64,000 nt of DNA from Christensenella sp. (GTDB lineage Bacteria > Bacillota > Clostridia > Christensenellales > UBA3700). The notes below the pieces were generated by a model. The model did no database searches, was not told where the DNA came from, and was given only the letters and a program-made list of their open reading frames with translations. The stretch lies in NCBI GenBank assembly GCA_022784465.1, contig JALFUR010000004.1, positions 1 to 64,000 of the forward strand. The letters run 5' to 3'. Position numbers and translations under genes: made by a program. Positions 27,289 to 36,654 of the stretch are shown piece after piece (positions within the stretch are counted from its first letter, which is position 1; each line of letters opens with the position of its first letter).

Positions 27289-28275
27289 ATGGACAAGATA
27301 CAATCTACAGTAATATCTACAAGAATAAGACTTGCTCGTAACGTTAAGAATCTTCCTTTTCCTAATAGATTGAGTGGTGAAGAGGGAATATATACATTGC
27401 TAGCAAAAGTACAAAAGACTTGTGATGCATTGTTCCCAAATAAATATTATAAGATTGATGGTATGGATAGATATGAATCAGAATCACTTGTTGAGCGTCA
27501 TCTAATTAGTAGAAATTTGCAAAAATCTAAATATGGTGGAGCTTTTATAAGTGAAAGCGAAGATATTTCAGTAATGGTTTTTGAAGAAGATCATCTAAGA
27601 ATTCAATCTATAATGCGTGGATTTAATTTGGAAAATGCATACAATGCAGTTGCCAAAATAGATTCAGAATTAAAGAAAAATGTAGAGATAGCTTTTGATC
27701 AAAAATTGGGATATTTAACTGCATGTCCAACCAATTTAGGTGCAGCGATGAGAGCCTCAGTAATGTTGTTCTTACCTGGATTAACAAAATTAGGATTAAT
27801 AGACAATATAATAATGAAGTTCCAGGATTTAGGAATGACAATTAGAGGTATATATGGCGAAGGTTCTAAAGCAGAAGGATATGTTTACCAGATTTCAAAT
27901 CAAGCGTCAATATCTCTAAGTGAAACGGAAATTTTAAACAAGATTAAGAAGTATGTAATGCAAATTGTAGATTATGAAACAGATGCAAGAGAAAAACTAA
28001 AATCTTCATTGGGTATAGATTTACAAAATGATATTATGATTTCTTATGGAATTTTAAAATATGCATGTAAGATGTCATCTCAAGAATTTAATCAAAATTT
28101 AGCATCGGTTAAACTTGGTGTGGCTCTAGGATATTTAAATTTAGATATGGACAAACTTAATAGTTTATCTGTATTAACACAACCTGCAATGTTATGTTTC
28201 TTAAAGAAAAAGGAGCTTACTCCACAACAAAGAGACATTTATAGAGCAGAAATAGCTAAAAGCATGATCGGCTAG
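27289..28275 (+). CDS. mcsB: Protein arginine kinase McsB
   Basis: Phosphorylates arginine residues on CtsR and on misfolded proteins, marking them for ClpCP. The 328-aa phosphagen-kinase-fold protein shows STRIRLARN (~10-18), FEEDHLRIQSIMRG (~101-114), the active-site strand ACPTNLGAAMRASVM (~144-158) and RGIYGEGSKAEG (~184-195). The C-terminal pArg-allosteric segment appears shorter than in some homologues. It starts 2 nt after mcsA. Confidence 0.95.
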   Translation: MDKIQSTVISTRIRLARNVKNLPFPNRLSGEEGIYTLLAKVQKTCDALFPNKYYKIDGMDRYESESLVERHLISRNLQKSKYGGAFISESEDISVMVFEEDHLRIQSIMRGFNLENAYNAVAKIDSELKKNVEIAFDQKLGYLTACPTNLGAAMRASVMLFLPGLTKLGLIDNIIMKFQDLGMTIRGIYGEGSKAEGYVYQISNQASISLSETEILNKIKKYVMQIVDYETDAREKLKSSLGIDLQNDIMISYGILKYACKMSSQEFNQNLASVKLGVALGYLNLDMDKLNSLSVLTQPAMLCFLKKKELTPQQRDIYRAEIAKSMIG

Positions 28276-28288
28276 GAGGTGTATATAT

Positions 28289-30733
28289 ATGGCAAATTAT
28301 AGTCAAGAATGTCAAATGACATTAGAAAAAGCAAGAGAATTAGCAAAACAATCCCAAGGCTTATTGGGAACAGAACATATGATAGCAGCAATGCTATTAA
28401 CTGAGGAATCAGAAGGCGGAAAAATAATGCGTGATCTTGGAATAGATGCGGAAGAATATGTAAATAGAAACATCGCATTTGAAAATCCAAAAGGCGGTTA
28501 TTCAATAAGTAATAGAATGAACGCTATCATGGCAAGAGCAATTTTGATGGCAGCAAAACTAAATAAAGATGAAGTAGGTTCTGATTTGGTTTTGTACAGC
28601 ATATTACAAGATGAAACTTCATGGGGTGTTAAAGGTTTAATCGCAATGGGATTTTATCCAAGAAATATTCTTAACATGATTGTTCAGAAGTATAATGGAG
28701 AATCAAATAATAGTGGCTATTCGCAAGATGATTCTGATTCTTCTCAATACGGATATTCATCTAACTCTTCTAATAAATCAAAAGGACAGTTCAAAGAAAT
28801 TGAAAAATATGGTGTTGATTTAACAGAAAAAGCTAAAAAAGGACAACTTGATCCAGTAATTGGAAGAAAGGACGAAGTAGATAGAATTATACAAATTTTG
28901 TCTAGACGTACAAAGAATAATCCAGTACTTATTGGTGAACCAGGTGTAGGTAAGAGCGCAATTGTTGAGGGATTAGCACAAGCAATAGTTTCTGGCGACG
29001 TTCCTGAAATGTTGAAGAACAAAACTATCTTCAGCTTGGATTTAACAAGTATGATAGCTGGTTCTAAATATAGAGGTGAATTTGAGGAAAGAATTAAAAA
29101 AGTAATCGATACAATAAAAGAAAATAAAAACATTATTTTGTTTATTGATGAGATTCATATGATTGTTGGTGCTGGAGAAACTAGCGAAGGCTCTATGGAC
29201 GCAGCTAATATTTTAAAGCCACAACTTGCAAGAGGAGAGATTCAAACAATTGGTGCAACTACAATTGAGGAATACAGAAAATTCATTGAAAAAGATGCAG
29301 CACTTGAGAGAAGATTCCAACCAATAATGGTAGACCCACCTTCAGTAGAAGATACTATATTGATTTTGAAAGGAATTAGAGAACAATACGAAAAGCATCA
29401 CTCTGTAAAAATAACAGACGAAGCAATTGAAGCTGCTGTTAAACTTTCAGATAGATATATCAATGATAGATTCTTACCAGATAAGGCAATTGACTTGATT
29501 GATGAAGCTGCTTCTAAAAAACATATTGGAGCTTCAGTTGTTCCAAAAGAAGTAAATGATTTGGAAGAGAAAATTTCTAAATTAAATATGGAAAAAATTG
29601 AAAAAGCCAAGAAAGAAAAGTTCGAAGAAGCAGGAAAAATTAAGGCTCAAGTTGAAGAACTTCAAAAAGAATTAGATCAAAAGAAATCTGAGTGGAAATC
29701 AAAGAAGAAAGATGTTGAACTAATTTTGAATGAGGATGATATAGCTCAAGTTGTATCTTCTTGGACAAAGGTTCCTGTAGTTAAATTAACTCAATCCGAA
29801 TCTGAAGTATTGTTGAACCTTGAAAATGTTTTAAAGAATAGAATTGTAGGTCAAGATGAGGCTGTTACTGCAGTTGCAAAAGCTGTAAGAAGAGCAAGAG
29901 TTGGAATTAAAGATCCAAAAAGACCAATTGGTTCATTTATATTCCTAGGACCAACAGGTGTAGGTAAGACAGAACTTTCAAAGGCATTAGCTGAAGCTAT
30001 GTTTGGCGATGAAAACTTGATGATAAGAATTGATATGTCTGAATATATGGAACCACAAAATGTATCTAAATTGATTGGTTCAGCACCAGGATATGTAGGA
30101 TATGATGAAGGCGGTCAATTAACAGAAAAGGTAAGAAGAAATCCATATTCTGTAGTACTATTCGATGAAATCGAAAAGGCTCATCCAGATGTATTTAACA
30201 TTTTATTGCAAATACTTGAAGATGGTAGATTGACAGATTCTCATGGACGTACAGTTAACTTTAAGAATACTATCATCATTTTAACATCAAATATCGGCGC
30301 TCAAGATATAAAGAAAAAGGCACTTGGATTTGGTGATGCAAAGAGTGAAATATCTTATGATGATATGAAAGAAAAACAAATGGAAGCATTAAGAAGAACA
30401 CTAAAACCAGAATTCATCAACAGAATTGATGACATAATTGTGTTTAGACCATTCTCTGATGAAGACATGAATAAGATTGCTACACTTATGAGTAACAATT
30501 TGGTTAAGAGATTAAAAGAACGTGGTATAGATGTTGAGATTACTCAAAAGGCAATTGATGTAATTGTTACTAAAGGCTTTAATGTTGAATATGGTGCTAG
30601 ACCTTTAAGAAGAGCTTTACAATCTATGGTTGAAGACGAATTAGCAACTAAAATGTTAATGGGTGAATTCCAAATAGGAGATAAGGTTCTTGTTGACGGA
30701 GAAGAAGGCAAGTTAACTTTTTCTAAGAAATAG
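28289..30733 (+). CDS. clpC: AAA+ unfoldase ClpC
   Basis: An 814-aa ATP-dependent unfoldase that feeds substrates, including arginine-phosphorylated ones, to ClpP. It has an N-terminal Clp_N double repeat (~5-145), a Ser/Asn-rich linker (~148-167), D1 with Walker A GEPGVGKS (~218-225) and Walker B ILFIDEIH, a UVR-type middle region (~430-470), and D2 with GPTGVGKTE (~553-561), VVLFDEIEKAHPD and a sensor-2 GARPLRRA. A short C-terminal extension follows. GGAGG precedes the ATG 13 nt after mcsB; a terminator follows. Confidence 0.96.
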   Translation: MANYSQECQMTLEKARELAKQSQGLLGTEHMIAAMLLTEESEGGKIMRDLGIDAEEYVNRNIAFENPKGGYSISNRMNAIMARAILMAAKLNKDEVGSDLVLYSILQDETSWGVKGLIAMGFYPRNILNMIVQKYNGESNNSGYSQDDSDSSQYGYSSNSSNKSKGQFKEIEKYGVDLTEKAKKGQLDPVIGRKDEVDRIIQILSRRTKNNPVLIGEPGVGKSAIVEGLAQAIVSGDVPEMLKNKTIFSLDLTSMIAGSKYRGEFEERIKKVIDTIKENKNIILFIDEIHMIVGAGETSEGSMDAANILKPQLARGEIQTIGATTIEEYRKFIEKDAALERRFQPIMVDPPSVEDTILILKGIREQYEKHHSVKITDEAIEAAVKLSDRYINDRFLPDKAIDLIDEAASKKHIGASVVPKEVNDLEEKISKLNMEKIEKAKKEKFEEAGKIKAQVEELQKELDQKKSEWKSKKKDVELILNEDDIAQVVSSWTKVPVVKLTQSESEVLLNLENVLKNRIVGQDEAVTAVAKAVRRARVGIKDPKRPIGSFIFLGPTGVGKTELSKALAEAMFGDENLMIRIDMSEYMEPQNVSKLIGSAPGYVGYDEGGQLTEKVRRNPYSVVLFDEIEKAHPDVFNILLQILEDGRLTDSHGRTVNFKNTIIILTSNIGAQDIKKKALGFGDAKSEISYDDMKEKQMEALRRTLKPEFINRIDDIIVFRPFSDEDMNKIATLMSNNLVKRLKERGIDVEITQKAIDVIVTKGFNVEYGARPLRRALQSMVEDELATKMLMGEFQIGDKVLVDGEEGKLTFSKK

Positions 30734-30741
30734 AATAAAAA

Positions 30742-30771
30742 TTGAGCGGTGAAAAGCCGCTCAACTTTTTT
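30742..30771 (+). terminator. Terminator of the ctsR-clpC operon
   Basis: TTGAGCGG pairs with CCGCTCAA around TGAAAAG, followed by TTTTTT after one C. Confidence 0.85.
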
Positions 30772-30803
30772 AAATGAGTCTTTAAAACTTTTTTTGGCTA
30801 TGC

Positions 30804-30809
30804 TATACT
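30804..30809 (+). promoter_or_regulatory. Likely -10 box of hpf
   Basis: TATACT preceded by TGC, with only a weak -35 (TTTAAA) 17 bp upstream. The ribosome binding site AGGAGG at about 30832 is strong and fixes the start at ATG 30846. Confidence 0.45.
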
Positions 30810-30845
30810 AAATATGAAAAATAATTGAGCAGGAGGAATACGACT

Positions 30846-31385
30846 ATGCGAATTGAAATTATTACAAAAAACTACACAATGAGCGATTGGATGAAGAATT
30901 TGATCGAAGAGAAGTTATCAAAATTTGACAAATATTTTGATGATGATGCGGTAGCAAAAGTTGCATTGAAAACCATAGGAAAGGAGGGCTCAAAAAATTT
31001 CAAATATGGTATGGAAGTAACTATATTCTTTGGTAGCAATATGGTTAGAAGTGAAGTAAGTGCTGATGAAATGCAAAAGAACATTGATATTGCACTTCCA
31101 AAAATTGAAGGTCAAATTAGAAAATATCGTACAAAACTTGACAAACTAAAGAGAGGAGCATTTGATGAATCTGCATTGTATGCTTCTACTTTGGGAGATA
31201 AAGAAAAACAACTTGTTAGAACTAAGACGATACATCTAAATAGCATTACAACAGCACAAGCTATTGAGAAAATGGAACTTGCAGATCATGATTTCTATGT
31301 TTATATGGATGCAGATTCTGGCATGGTAAGTCTAGTTTATTGTAGAGAAGATGGCGAGGTAGGCCGTATAGAACTAGTTTATTAG
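30846..31385 (+). CDS. hpf: Long-form ribosome hibernation promoting factor
   Basis: Binds the 30S subunit and dimerises 70S ribosomes into inactive 100S particles in stationary phase or stress. The 179-aa protein has the HPF/RaiA beta-alpha-beta domain (~1-100; MRIEIITKNYTMSDWMKNLI) and the long-form C-terminal domain (~120-179; VRTKTIHLNSITTAQAIEKM and FYVYMDADSGMVSLVYCRED) that mediates dimerisation. The track's TTG start at 30825 lies upstream of the Shine-Dalgarno AGGAGG, so ATG 30846 is the real start. Confidence 0.94.
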   Translation: MRIEIITKNYTMSDWMKNLIEEKLSKFDKYFDDDAVAKVALKTIGKEGSKNFKYGMEVTIFFGSNMVRSEVSADEMQKNIDIALPKIEGQIRKYRTKLDKLKRGAFDESALYASTLGDKEKQLVRTKTIHLNSITTAQAIEKMELADHDFYVYMDADSGMVSLVYCREDGEVGRIELVY

Positions 31386-31392
31386 TAATTAT

Positions 31393-31440
31393 TGCCCTTA
31401 AAGTTATATTTTGAAAAAAATGCTTTAGGGGCATTTTTTT
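31393..31440 (+). terminator. hpf terminator
   Basis: TGCCCTTAAAG pairs with CTTTAGGGGCA (one G-T pair), followed by seven T. Confidence 0.8.
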
Positions 31441-31466
31441 ATTTGTAATAATTAAGTATTTATTCT

Positions 31467-31495
31467 TTTATGTATTCGCGTGCGTGTGGTATAAT
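31467..31495 (+). promoter_or_regulatory. Extended -10 promoter right against a start codon
   Basis: TGGTATAAT is an extended -10 element ending at 31495, with TTTATG 17 bp upstream as a weak -35. The predicted start site is at or next to the ATG at 31502, leaving no room for a Shine-Dalgarno. Confidence 0.55.
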
Positions 31496-31501
31496 CCAAA
31501 T

Positions 31502-34501
31502 ATGAGAAAAATAACAAGAATTGTCGGAATTATATTTTTGTTTGTAGTTTTTGCTACAATTTGTTTTTCTTGTTCAAATGTAAATCAAACAATTGAATAT
31601 AATGACAATATCGATGTTAGATATTTAGATTCTTTTGAAATTATTAGTTCAAAGCCTGCTTCTCAAGAGTCTATAGAGTATGTAGATAAAGAAAGGGTTT
31701 ACAAAAAAGTTTTAATAGATACTAGAATAAAGGGTTCTCATATTTTAGGATTATATGCTCCACAGGGAGAAAAACTTGTTGTTGAAATTCCAGAAAATCA
31801 AATAGAAATAGGACACAAAATTGTAATAAATAACAATTTGCCAAATGAGCAAGAAGTCGTTTTAACAAGCGCTAGAACTGAGATAGATGTGCTATATGGC
31901 GGAATTGTTGAATTTATATATAGCGGAGAAGAAAATTCTACAAATTGTATGACAATATATATAGACGGCGCTATAGAGTCATCTTATTATAGATATGGAT
32001 TAGATTCAAAAAACAATATTGAGTCAATTGGAAAGTTTACAACTTTAGATGCATCTAATGTTAGAATATATGTTCCTAATGCTTATGTAGATTATATTGA
32101 AAATCCAAATGAGATAATGTTATGGTGGAGAAACGCTATAGATTTATTTGATAGATGTTTATCTCTTTCTTATTATAAAAATGATTTTTCTTCAATTAGG
32201 TTGTATATTTATGGGGATTACTTTGATTATGATATTTCAGAGAACGCAGTATATATTCCTACTTTATATGCTTCAACTATATTAAATTATGACAACCTAT
32301 CTTCTGGCGATGGTGATAAGCTTTATGATATTTTAAGTGTCATATCTGAAGCGAAAATAGAGCTTGCATTGAAAGATACAACCAAGGTGTATGAAGATTA
32401 TACAAAGGATGTGTTATCTAGCTTTGTATATTCAGAAATGGTAGATTCAACAAGCGCTGATTTTACAAAGGAAATCAATTATTGTTTATCTAGTGCAAAG
32501 TGTATGCAAATAGCTATAGATCAATCATATATAGACAATACTCAAAAATATGTGTCATTTATTATGAATCTTTATTATGCATATGGCGGGGATGAGATCA
32601 TAGAGAATTTTGATTACATTGCTACTAAAGACATTTTTAAATTTTTAATGGATGTAGTAAATAAGCACAATGCGAATATAGTTGAGTACGTATCGAGTTA
32701 TGGCCTTGCATTTTCTTCAGAAGATATAGAAGTTCAAAAAGATAATAATCCATTCTATTTTGTTGCAAATGAATATTCGTTTGGCTTGAGTGATAGAAAG
32801 AACCAAACAGGACTTCATTTTAAAATGGGAGAGTCAGTAGAAATTGATTTTAATGCGGGATTAATTTCTAAAGAAGATGAAAATTGGGTTGTTAAATCTC
32901 TTTCAGGAGAAGGCTGGAGTTATGTAAAAGATGGAGTATATTTGTTTACTCCTAATGCTGAAAAGTTAAAGAATGATTTTACAATCACAATCACAAATGG
33001 TGATAAAGAGATTGAATTAAAAAGTAGAACTTCAGTTGATATAGCTGTAAGTAATTATAAAATGTATTCAAATATTTCATACGAAAAACTTGGTCCAGAT
33101 AAATTAAATAGTGCAATTAAATCAATAGACAAAGATATGTCGCCATCATTAAATAAAGCTTTATTAAAAGCTGAAGTGCCACAAGAAGAAGAGGTAGATA
33201 CAACTTCATATTCTTTGGCTGTTACTACAGGTTGTTTGGAAGTCCCTAAAGAAAGTGATTACACTTTTTATTTAAAGAGTTCTGGGTTATGTAAAGTTAT
33301 ATTTGGTGTAAAAGATCAAGATTTTGTAATGTTCGAAAATATATTGACAGTTGGAGAATATACAAACGAATTAAAATATGAGATTAAATTGCAAGTTGGT
33401 TTTAAATATTATTATACAATTTATAATTTGTCTAACAAGGGTAGCGGATATGCAAAATTAGGCATATTAGAAAGTGATATATCATTGCAAGATGTAAATG
33501 ATGATGATATTGATATTAATGAAGATTATTTAGTATATAACGACAAGCATCTTACAAGGGATGACATTGTAAAATTTGATTCTAAAAATAGAGTAATAGA
33601 TTTTTATGAAAAACAAGATAAAACAACAAACAGTTTTTCATACGGCAAAATAAGAGAGCATTCTAGTAATTTAACAATAAATCAAACGGCTTCGTCTTTG
33701 GAAATAACAGGTAATGTAGAGCAAGATGATATGGCTAAGTTTATTGTGCCATTGTATTCTTCTTCTAAAATTGAATATCTTAATATTCAAGTTAATGATA
33801 TGGAAGGTGTAAGAATTAAGCTAACTGCTGAGGCGGATTTTACGAACGTTTTAGTTGATGATTTATTGAAAAACGGGCTTAACTTATTTGAAATAGATAG
33901 TAGTAAATCTTATTCTGAGTATAGGGTTGAGTTTTATAATGATAGCGATTTTGCTGTCAGTGTTACAGGATTAGAGTTTGGTGAAAACATAAAAGAACTT
34001 GAAATTGTGCCTTCAACTTCAACGGAAATTGAGTATATAGGGGAGTGGAGCACAATACATACATATAATGCAATTAATGGCTCTTTATCTCAATCTCATT
34101 CTCAAGCTTCATCATTTAAATATTCATTTAACGGAGATTATATTGCAGTTTATGCCGTAAAAGATTCTCAATTTGGTGGGGCAACGATATACATAGATGG
34201 ATCAGAAGTAACTACAATTGATTTATATTCTGATACAACAATGTGTACTCAACTTGTATTTAATGCAAAATTAAAAGAGGGAGACCATGTTATTGAGATT
34301 AAGGCAAACGGGGAAACTCCAATCAACATAGATTATTGTGCAGTATCTAAACTTGGAGAAACACGTATTAATAACGATTTTTCAAAAATATGGTATATCG
34401 TATTTATTCCTAGTGCGGTATTTATTGCAATGATAGTATGCATTGCACTTGATATAAAGGAAAAAATAAAACGTAAAAAACAGCAACATTCTCAAGAATA
34501 A
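31502..34501 (+). CDS. Large surface lipoprotein with C-terminal membrane segment
   Basis: A 999-aa exported protein counted from ATG 31502 (the track start at 31484 lies in the promoter). The signal peptide ends TICFSC, so Cys24 is a probable lipidation site. A second hydrophobic helix at the C-terminus (IVFIPSAVFIAMIVCIAL, ~960-980) is followed by a basic tail (KEKIKRKKQ), so both ends may sit at the membrane. The middle has a mixed helical region (~200-420), faintly like M60-type peptidases but without HExxH, then beta-rich segments. Function unknown. No Shine-Dalgarno is visible; the mRNA may be leaderless. Confidence 0.8.
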   Translation: MRKITRIVGIIFLFVVFATICFSCSNVNQTIEYNDNIDVRYLDSFEIISSKPASQESIEYVDKERVYKKVLIDTRIKGSHILGLYAPQGEKLVVEIPENQIEIGHKIVINNNLPNEQEVVLTSARTEIDVLYGGIVEFIYSGEENSTNCMTIYIDGAIESSYYRYGLDSKNNIESIGKFTTLDASNVRIYVPNAYVDYIENPNEIMLWWRNAIDLFDRCLSLSYYKNDFSSIRLYIYGDYFDYDISENAVYIPTLYASTILNYDNLSSGDGDKLYDILSVISEAKIELALKDTTKVYEDYTKDVLSSFVYSEMVDSTSADFTKEINYCLSSAKCMQIAIDQSYIDNTQKYVSFIMNLYYAYGGDEIIENFDYIATKDIFKFLMDVVNKHNANIVEYVSSYGLAFSSEDIEVQKDNNPFYFVANEYSFGLSDRKNQTGLHFKMGESVEIDFNAGLISKEDENWVVKSLSGEGWSYVKDGVYLFTPNAEKLKNDFTITITNGDKEIELKSRTSVDIAVSNYKMYSNISYEKLGPDKLNSAIKSIDKDMSPSLNKALLKAEVPQEEEVDTTSYSLAVTTGCLEVPKESDYTFYLKSSGLCKVIFGVKDQDFVMFENILTVGEYTNELKYEIKLQVGFKYYYTIYNLSNKGSGYAKLGILESDISLQDVNDDDIDINEDYLVYNDKHLTRDDIVKFDSKNRVIDFYEKQDKTTNSFSYGKIREHSSNLTINQTASSLEITGNVEQDDMAKFIVPLYSSSKIEYLNIQVNDMEGVRIKLTAEADFTNVLVDDLLKNGLNLFEIDSSKSYSEYRVEFYNDSDFAVSVTGLEFGENIKELEIVPSTSTEIEYIGEWSTIHTYNAINGSLSQSHSQASSFKYSFNGDYIAVYAVKDSQFGGATIYIDGSEVTTIDLYSDTTMCTQLVFNAKLKEGDHVIEIKANGETPINIDYCAVSKLGETRINNDFSKIWYIVFIPSAVFIAMIVCIALDIKEKIKRKKQQHSQE

Positions 34502-34545
34502 ATTAGCTTTTTATAGTTTTTTCGCAATTCTATACGGGGGCATTT

Positions 34546-34875
34546 ATGAGTATAACAATCAACATATATTATAAAGGCGAAAATGGTTCTGCTAGAAATT
34601 TTGCACGAGAAATGATAGAGAGTGGAATTGTAGATGAGATAAAAAAAGAGCCTGGAAATATAAGATATAATTATTTTTTTCCTATAGATGATGTAGAAAC
34701 AGTTTTCCTTATAGATACATGGGAAAATCAAGAAGCAATAGATATACATCATAATTCTGCAATGATGGAAAAAATAGTTAAATTAAGGGAAAAATATAAT
34801 CTTCACATGCAAGTAGAAAGATATGTATTGGATGATAATATCCCGAATAATGACAAAAAATACATTAAAAAATAG
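34546..34875 (+). CDS. Putative quinol monooxygenase / ABM-domain protein
   Basis: A 109-aa cytoplasmic protein with the ferredoxin-like antibiotic-biosynthesis-monooxygenase (ABM/YgiN) fold. Cues are the two beta-alpha-beta halves, PGNIRYNYFFPIDD in the second strand pair and the family-typical TWENQEAIDIHHNS (~68-81). Such proteins act on quinones or are of unknown substrate. CGGGGG precedes the ATG; it lies 45 bp after the lipoprotein gene, possibly co-transcribed, and is followed by a terminator. Confidence 0.8.
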   Translation: MSITINIYYKGENGSARNFAREMIESGIVDEIKKEPGNIRYNYFFPIDDVETVFLIDTWENQEAIDIHHNSAMMEKIVKLREKYNLHMQVERYVLDDNIPNNDKKYIKK

Positions 34876-34891
34876 AAATATTAAGTTTTAT

Positions 34892-34924
34892 AAAACAACC
34901 GTGCAAAAAGCCGGTTGTTTTTTA
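34892..34924 (+). terminator. Terminator after the ABM gene
   Basis: AAAACAACCG pairs with CGGTTGTTTT around a 10-nt loop, followed by T residues. Confidence 0.8.
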
Positions 34925-34984
34925 GATTTAAAAGAAGAATTTATTAATTTATATATAAAATATAAAAATCTTTTTCAAAAAGTG

Positions 34985-35066
34985 TTGACTTGTTGATTTA
35001 GGGGAGTATAATATAATTAGCAATCAAGGAGTGAGACTGCTAACAAATAAAAACCAAGATTGCTAA
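34985..35066 (+). promoter_or_regulatory. hrcA operon promoter with CIRCE and an extra half-site
   Basis: -35 TTGACT (34985-34990), 16 bp, -10 TATAAT (35007-35012). The CIRCE TTAGCAATC-N9-GACTGCTAA (35017-35043) starts at the transcription start and differs from consensus by one base per arm. A third half-site, GATTGCTAA (35058-35066), is the exact reverse complement of the left arm and lies next to the AAGGTG ribosome binding site. Confidence 0.85.
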
Positions 35067-35076
35067 AAGGTGAAAA

Positions 35077-36096
35077 ATGGAAAAAGATTTATCAGAAAGA
35101 AAGAAAAAAATTCTATATGCTTTAGTCGATAGTTACATAAGTAATGTGGAGCCAATTTCTTCTGCTGCAATACAAGATAAATACTTACCAGATGTATCTA
35201 CAGCTACAATAAGAAGTGAATTAGCATCACTAGAAGATATGGGTTATTTAACACAGCCACATGTTTCTAGTGGAAGAATTCCATCATCTAAAGCATATAA
35301 ATATTATGTTGAAAACATGTTGAGTGTATCTGAAGATGAATTACAAGCTGTAAAGTCAATTTTGGAAACAAAATTTGATTCTATACAAGAGATCGTTAAA
35401 GATGGTGCTAAGATTGTATCAGATGTTACAAATTACACATCAATGCTTATGATATCTTCTACAGATAACTTAGTAGTAAAAGATGTAAAGTTAATTGATA
35501 TGTACGATGGAAATGCTTTGGTGTTAATTGTTACAAATAATGGATCAATTAAAAATAAAGAAATTAAACTTCCAGAAAATTGTATGCAAAATTACATTGA
35601 AGTAGCAAATGGACTTCTATATAGAACATTTGCAGGAAAGAAACTTGTAGAAATAATTCATTCACACAATATAATTGATAATCAATTGAAAGAGTTTAAG
35701 CAAATATTTGAAGAAGTAATGAACGTAATATTAGATTACAAGAAAACTCGTGAGAGCCAAATGGTTATTGAAGGTAAAGATAAAATCTTTAATTATCCAG
35801 AATACAACAATATTGAAAATGTAAAAAACTTTATGAGTATTGTTGATAATAAAGAAAAACTTCATCAAATAGTTGGACAAGATAACGCTGACATTGAGTT
35901 TTCAATTAAGATAGGAAAAGAAGATGATGAAAAACTTGATGATATGGCAGTAGTATCAGCAAAGTATACAATTAATGGCCAAGAGGTTGGTCAATTAGGA
36001 GTTATTGGTCCTCAAAGAATGGATTATAAACGAGTTTTAACAGTGCTTAGAGAAGTTGGAAAACTATTTCAAGATATAGAAAATAATAAGGAGTAA
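35077..36096 (+). CDS. hrcA: Heat-inducible transcription repressor HrcA
   Basis: Represses CIRCE-bearing chaperone operons, with its activity maintained by GroEL in known systems. The 339-aa protein has an N-terminal winged helix (~1-80) including STATIRSELASLEDMGYL (~48-65) and the HrcA-typical HVSSGRIPSSKAYKYYVE (~68-85). A GAF-like core with an inserted dimerisation domain follows and ends in the family signature LGVIGPQRMDYKRVL. It heads hrcA-grpE-dnaK-dnaJ and is autoregulated. Confidence 0.96.
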   Translation: MEKDLSERKKKILYALVDSYISNVEPISSAAIQDKYLPDVSTATIRSELASLEDMGYLTQPHVSSGRIPSSKAYKYYVENMLSVSEDELQAVKSILETKFDSIQEIVKDGAKIVSDVTNYTSMLMISSTDNLVVKDVKLIDMYDGNALVLIVTNNGSIKNKEIKLPENCMQNYIEVANGLLYRTFAGKKLVEIIHSHNIIDNQLKEFKQIFEEVMNVILDYKKTRESQMVIEGKDKIFNYPEYNNIENVKNFMSIVDNKEKLHQIVGQDNADIEFSIKIGKEDDEKLDDMAVVSAKYTINGQEVGQLGVIGPQRMDYKRVLTVLREVGKLFQDIENNKE

Positions 36097-36099
36097 AAG

Positions 36100-36615
36100 A
36101 TGGCAAAAGAAACAGAAAAAACTGTAAATGATGCACAATCATTTGAGTATAAAGAGACAGCAAAAGAGCAAAAGCCAAAAAAAGAGAAAAAGCAAAAACA
36201 AGATGAAAAATACGACAATCTTTATAATCAATTTATAAGATTGCAAGCGGATTTTGATAACTATAAAAAGAGAAATGCTTCGATTGCTTCAAGCATGTAT
36301 ACAGATGGTTTTAATGATGCGATGATGGCTATATTGCCAACAATAGATTCTTTAGATAATGCAATCAACACACAAAGTGATGAAAGTATTAAAAAAGGAT
36401 TAGAGTTAATTAAAAAAGCATTTTTAGACATGCTTAATAAATATGAAATCGAAGAGATTGAAGCTTTAGGAAAGGATTTTGATCCTAATTTCCATGAAGC
36501 AGTAATGAATAAAGATGATCCAGAAAATGCTGGCAAAGTTGTACAAGTATTTAGAGCTGGATATAAACGTGGCGATAAAGTTCTAAGACATACTATGTGT
36601 GTTGTAGGACAATAA
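36100..36615 (+). CDS. grpE: Nucleotide exchange factor GrpE
   Basis: Releases ADP from DnaK. The 171-aa protein has a charged, disordered N-terminus (~1-40, Lys/Glu-rich), a long coiled coil (QFIRLQADFDNYKKRNA, ~47-63) and a C-terminal beta wing ending in the signature VFRAGYKRGDKVLRHTMC (~150-167). It starts 3 nt after hrcA with AAGGAG inside the hrcA end. Confidence 0.95.
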   Translation: MAKETEKTVNDAQSFEYKETAKEQKPKKEKKQKQDEKYDNLYNQFIRLQADFDNYKKRNASIASSMYTDGFNDAMMAILPTIDSLDNAINTQSDESIKKGLELIKKAFLDMLNKYEIEEIEALGKDFDPNFHEAVMNKDDPENAGKVVQVFRAGYKRGDKVLRHTMCVVGQ

Positions 36616-36654
36616 ATATTGAAATAAAGATTTTTTCTAAAGGAGAATATAAAA

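Noticed and set aside
31502-34501. M60-type metallopeptidase
   Set aside because: The region near residues 200-260 has a vaguely similar texture, but no HExxH zinc motif exists anywhere in the protein.
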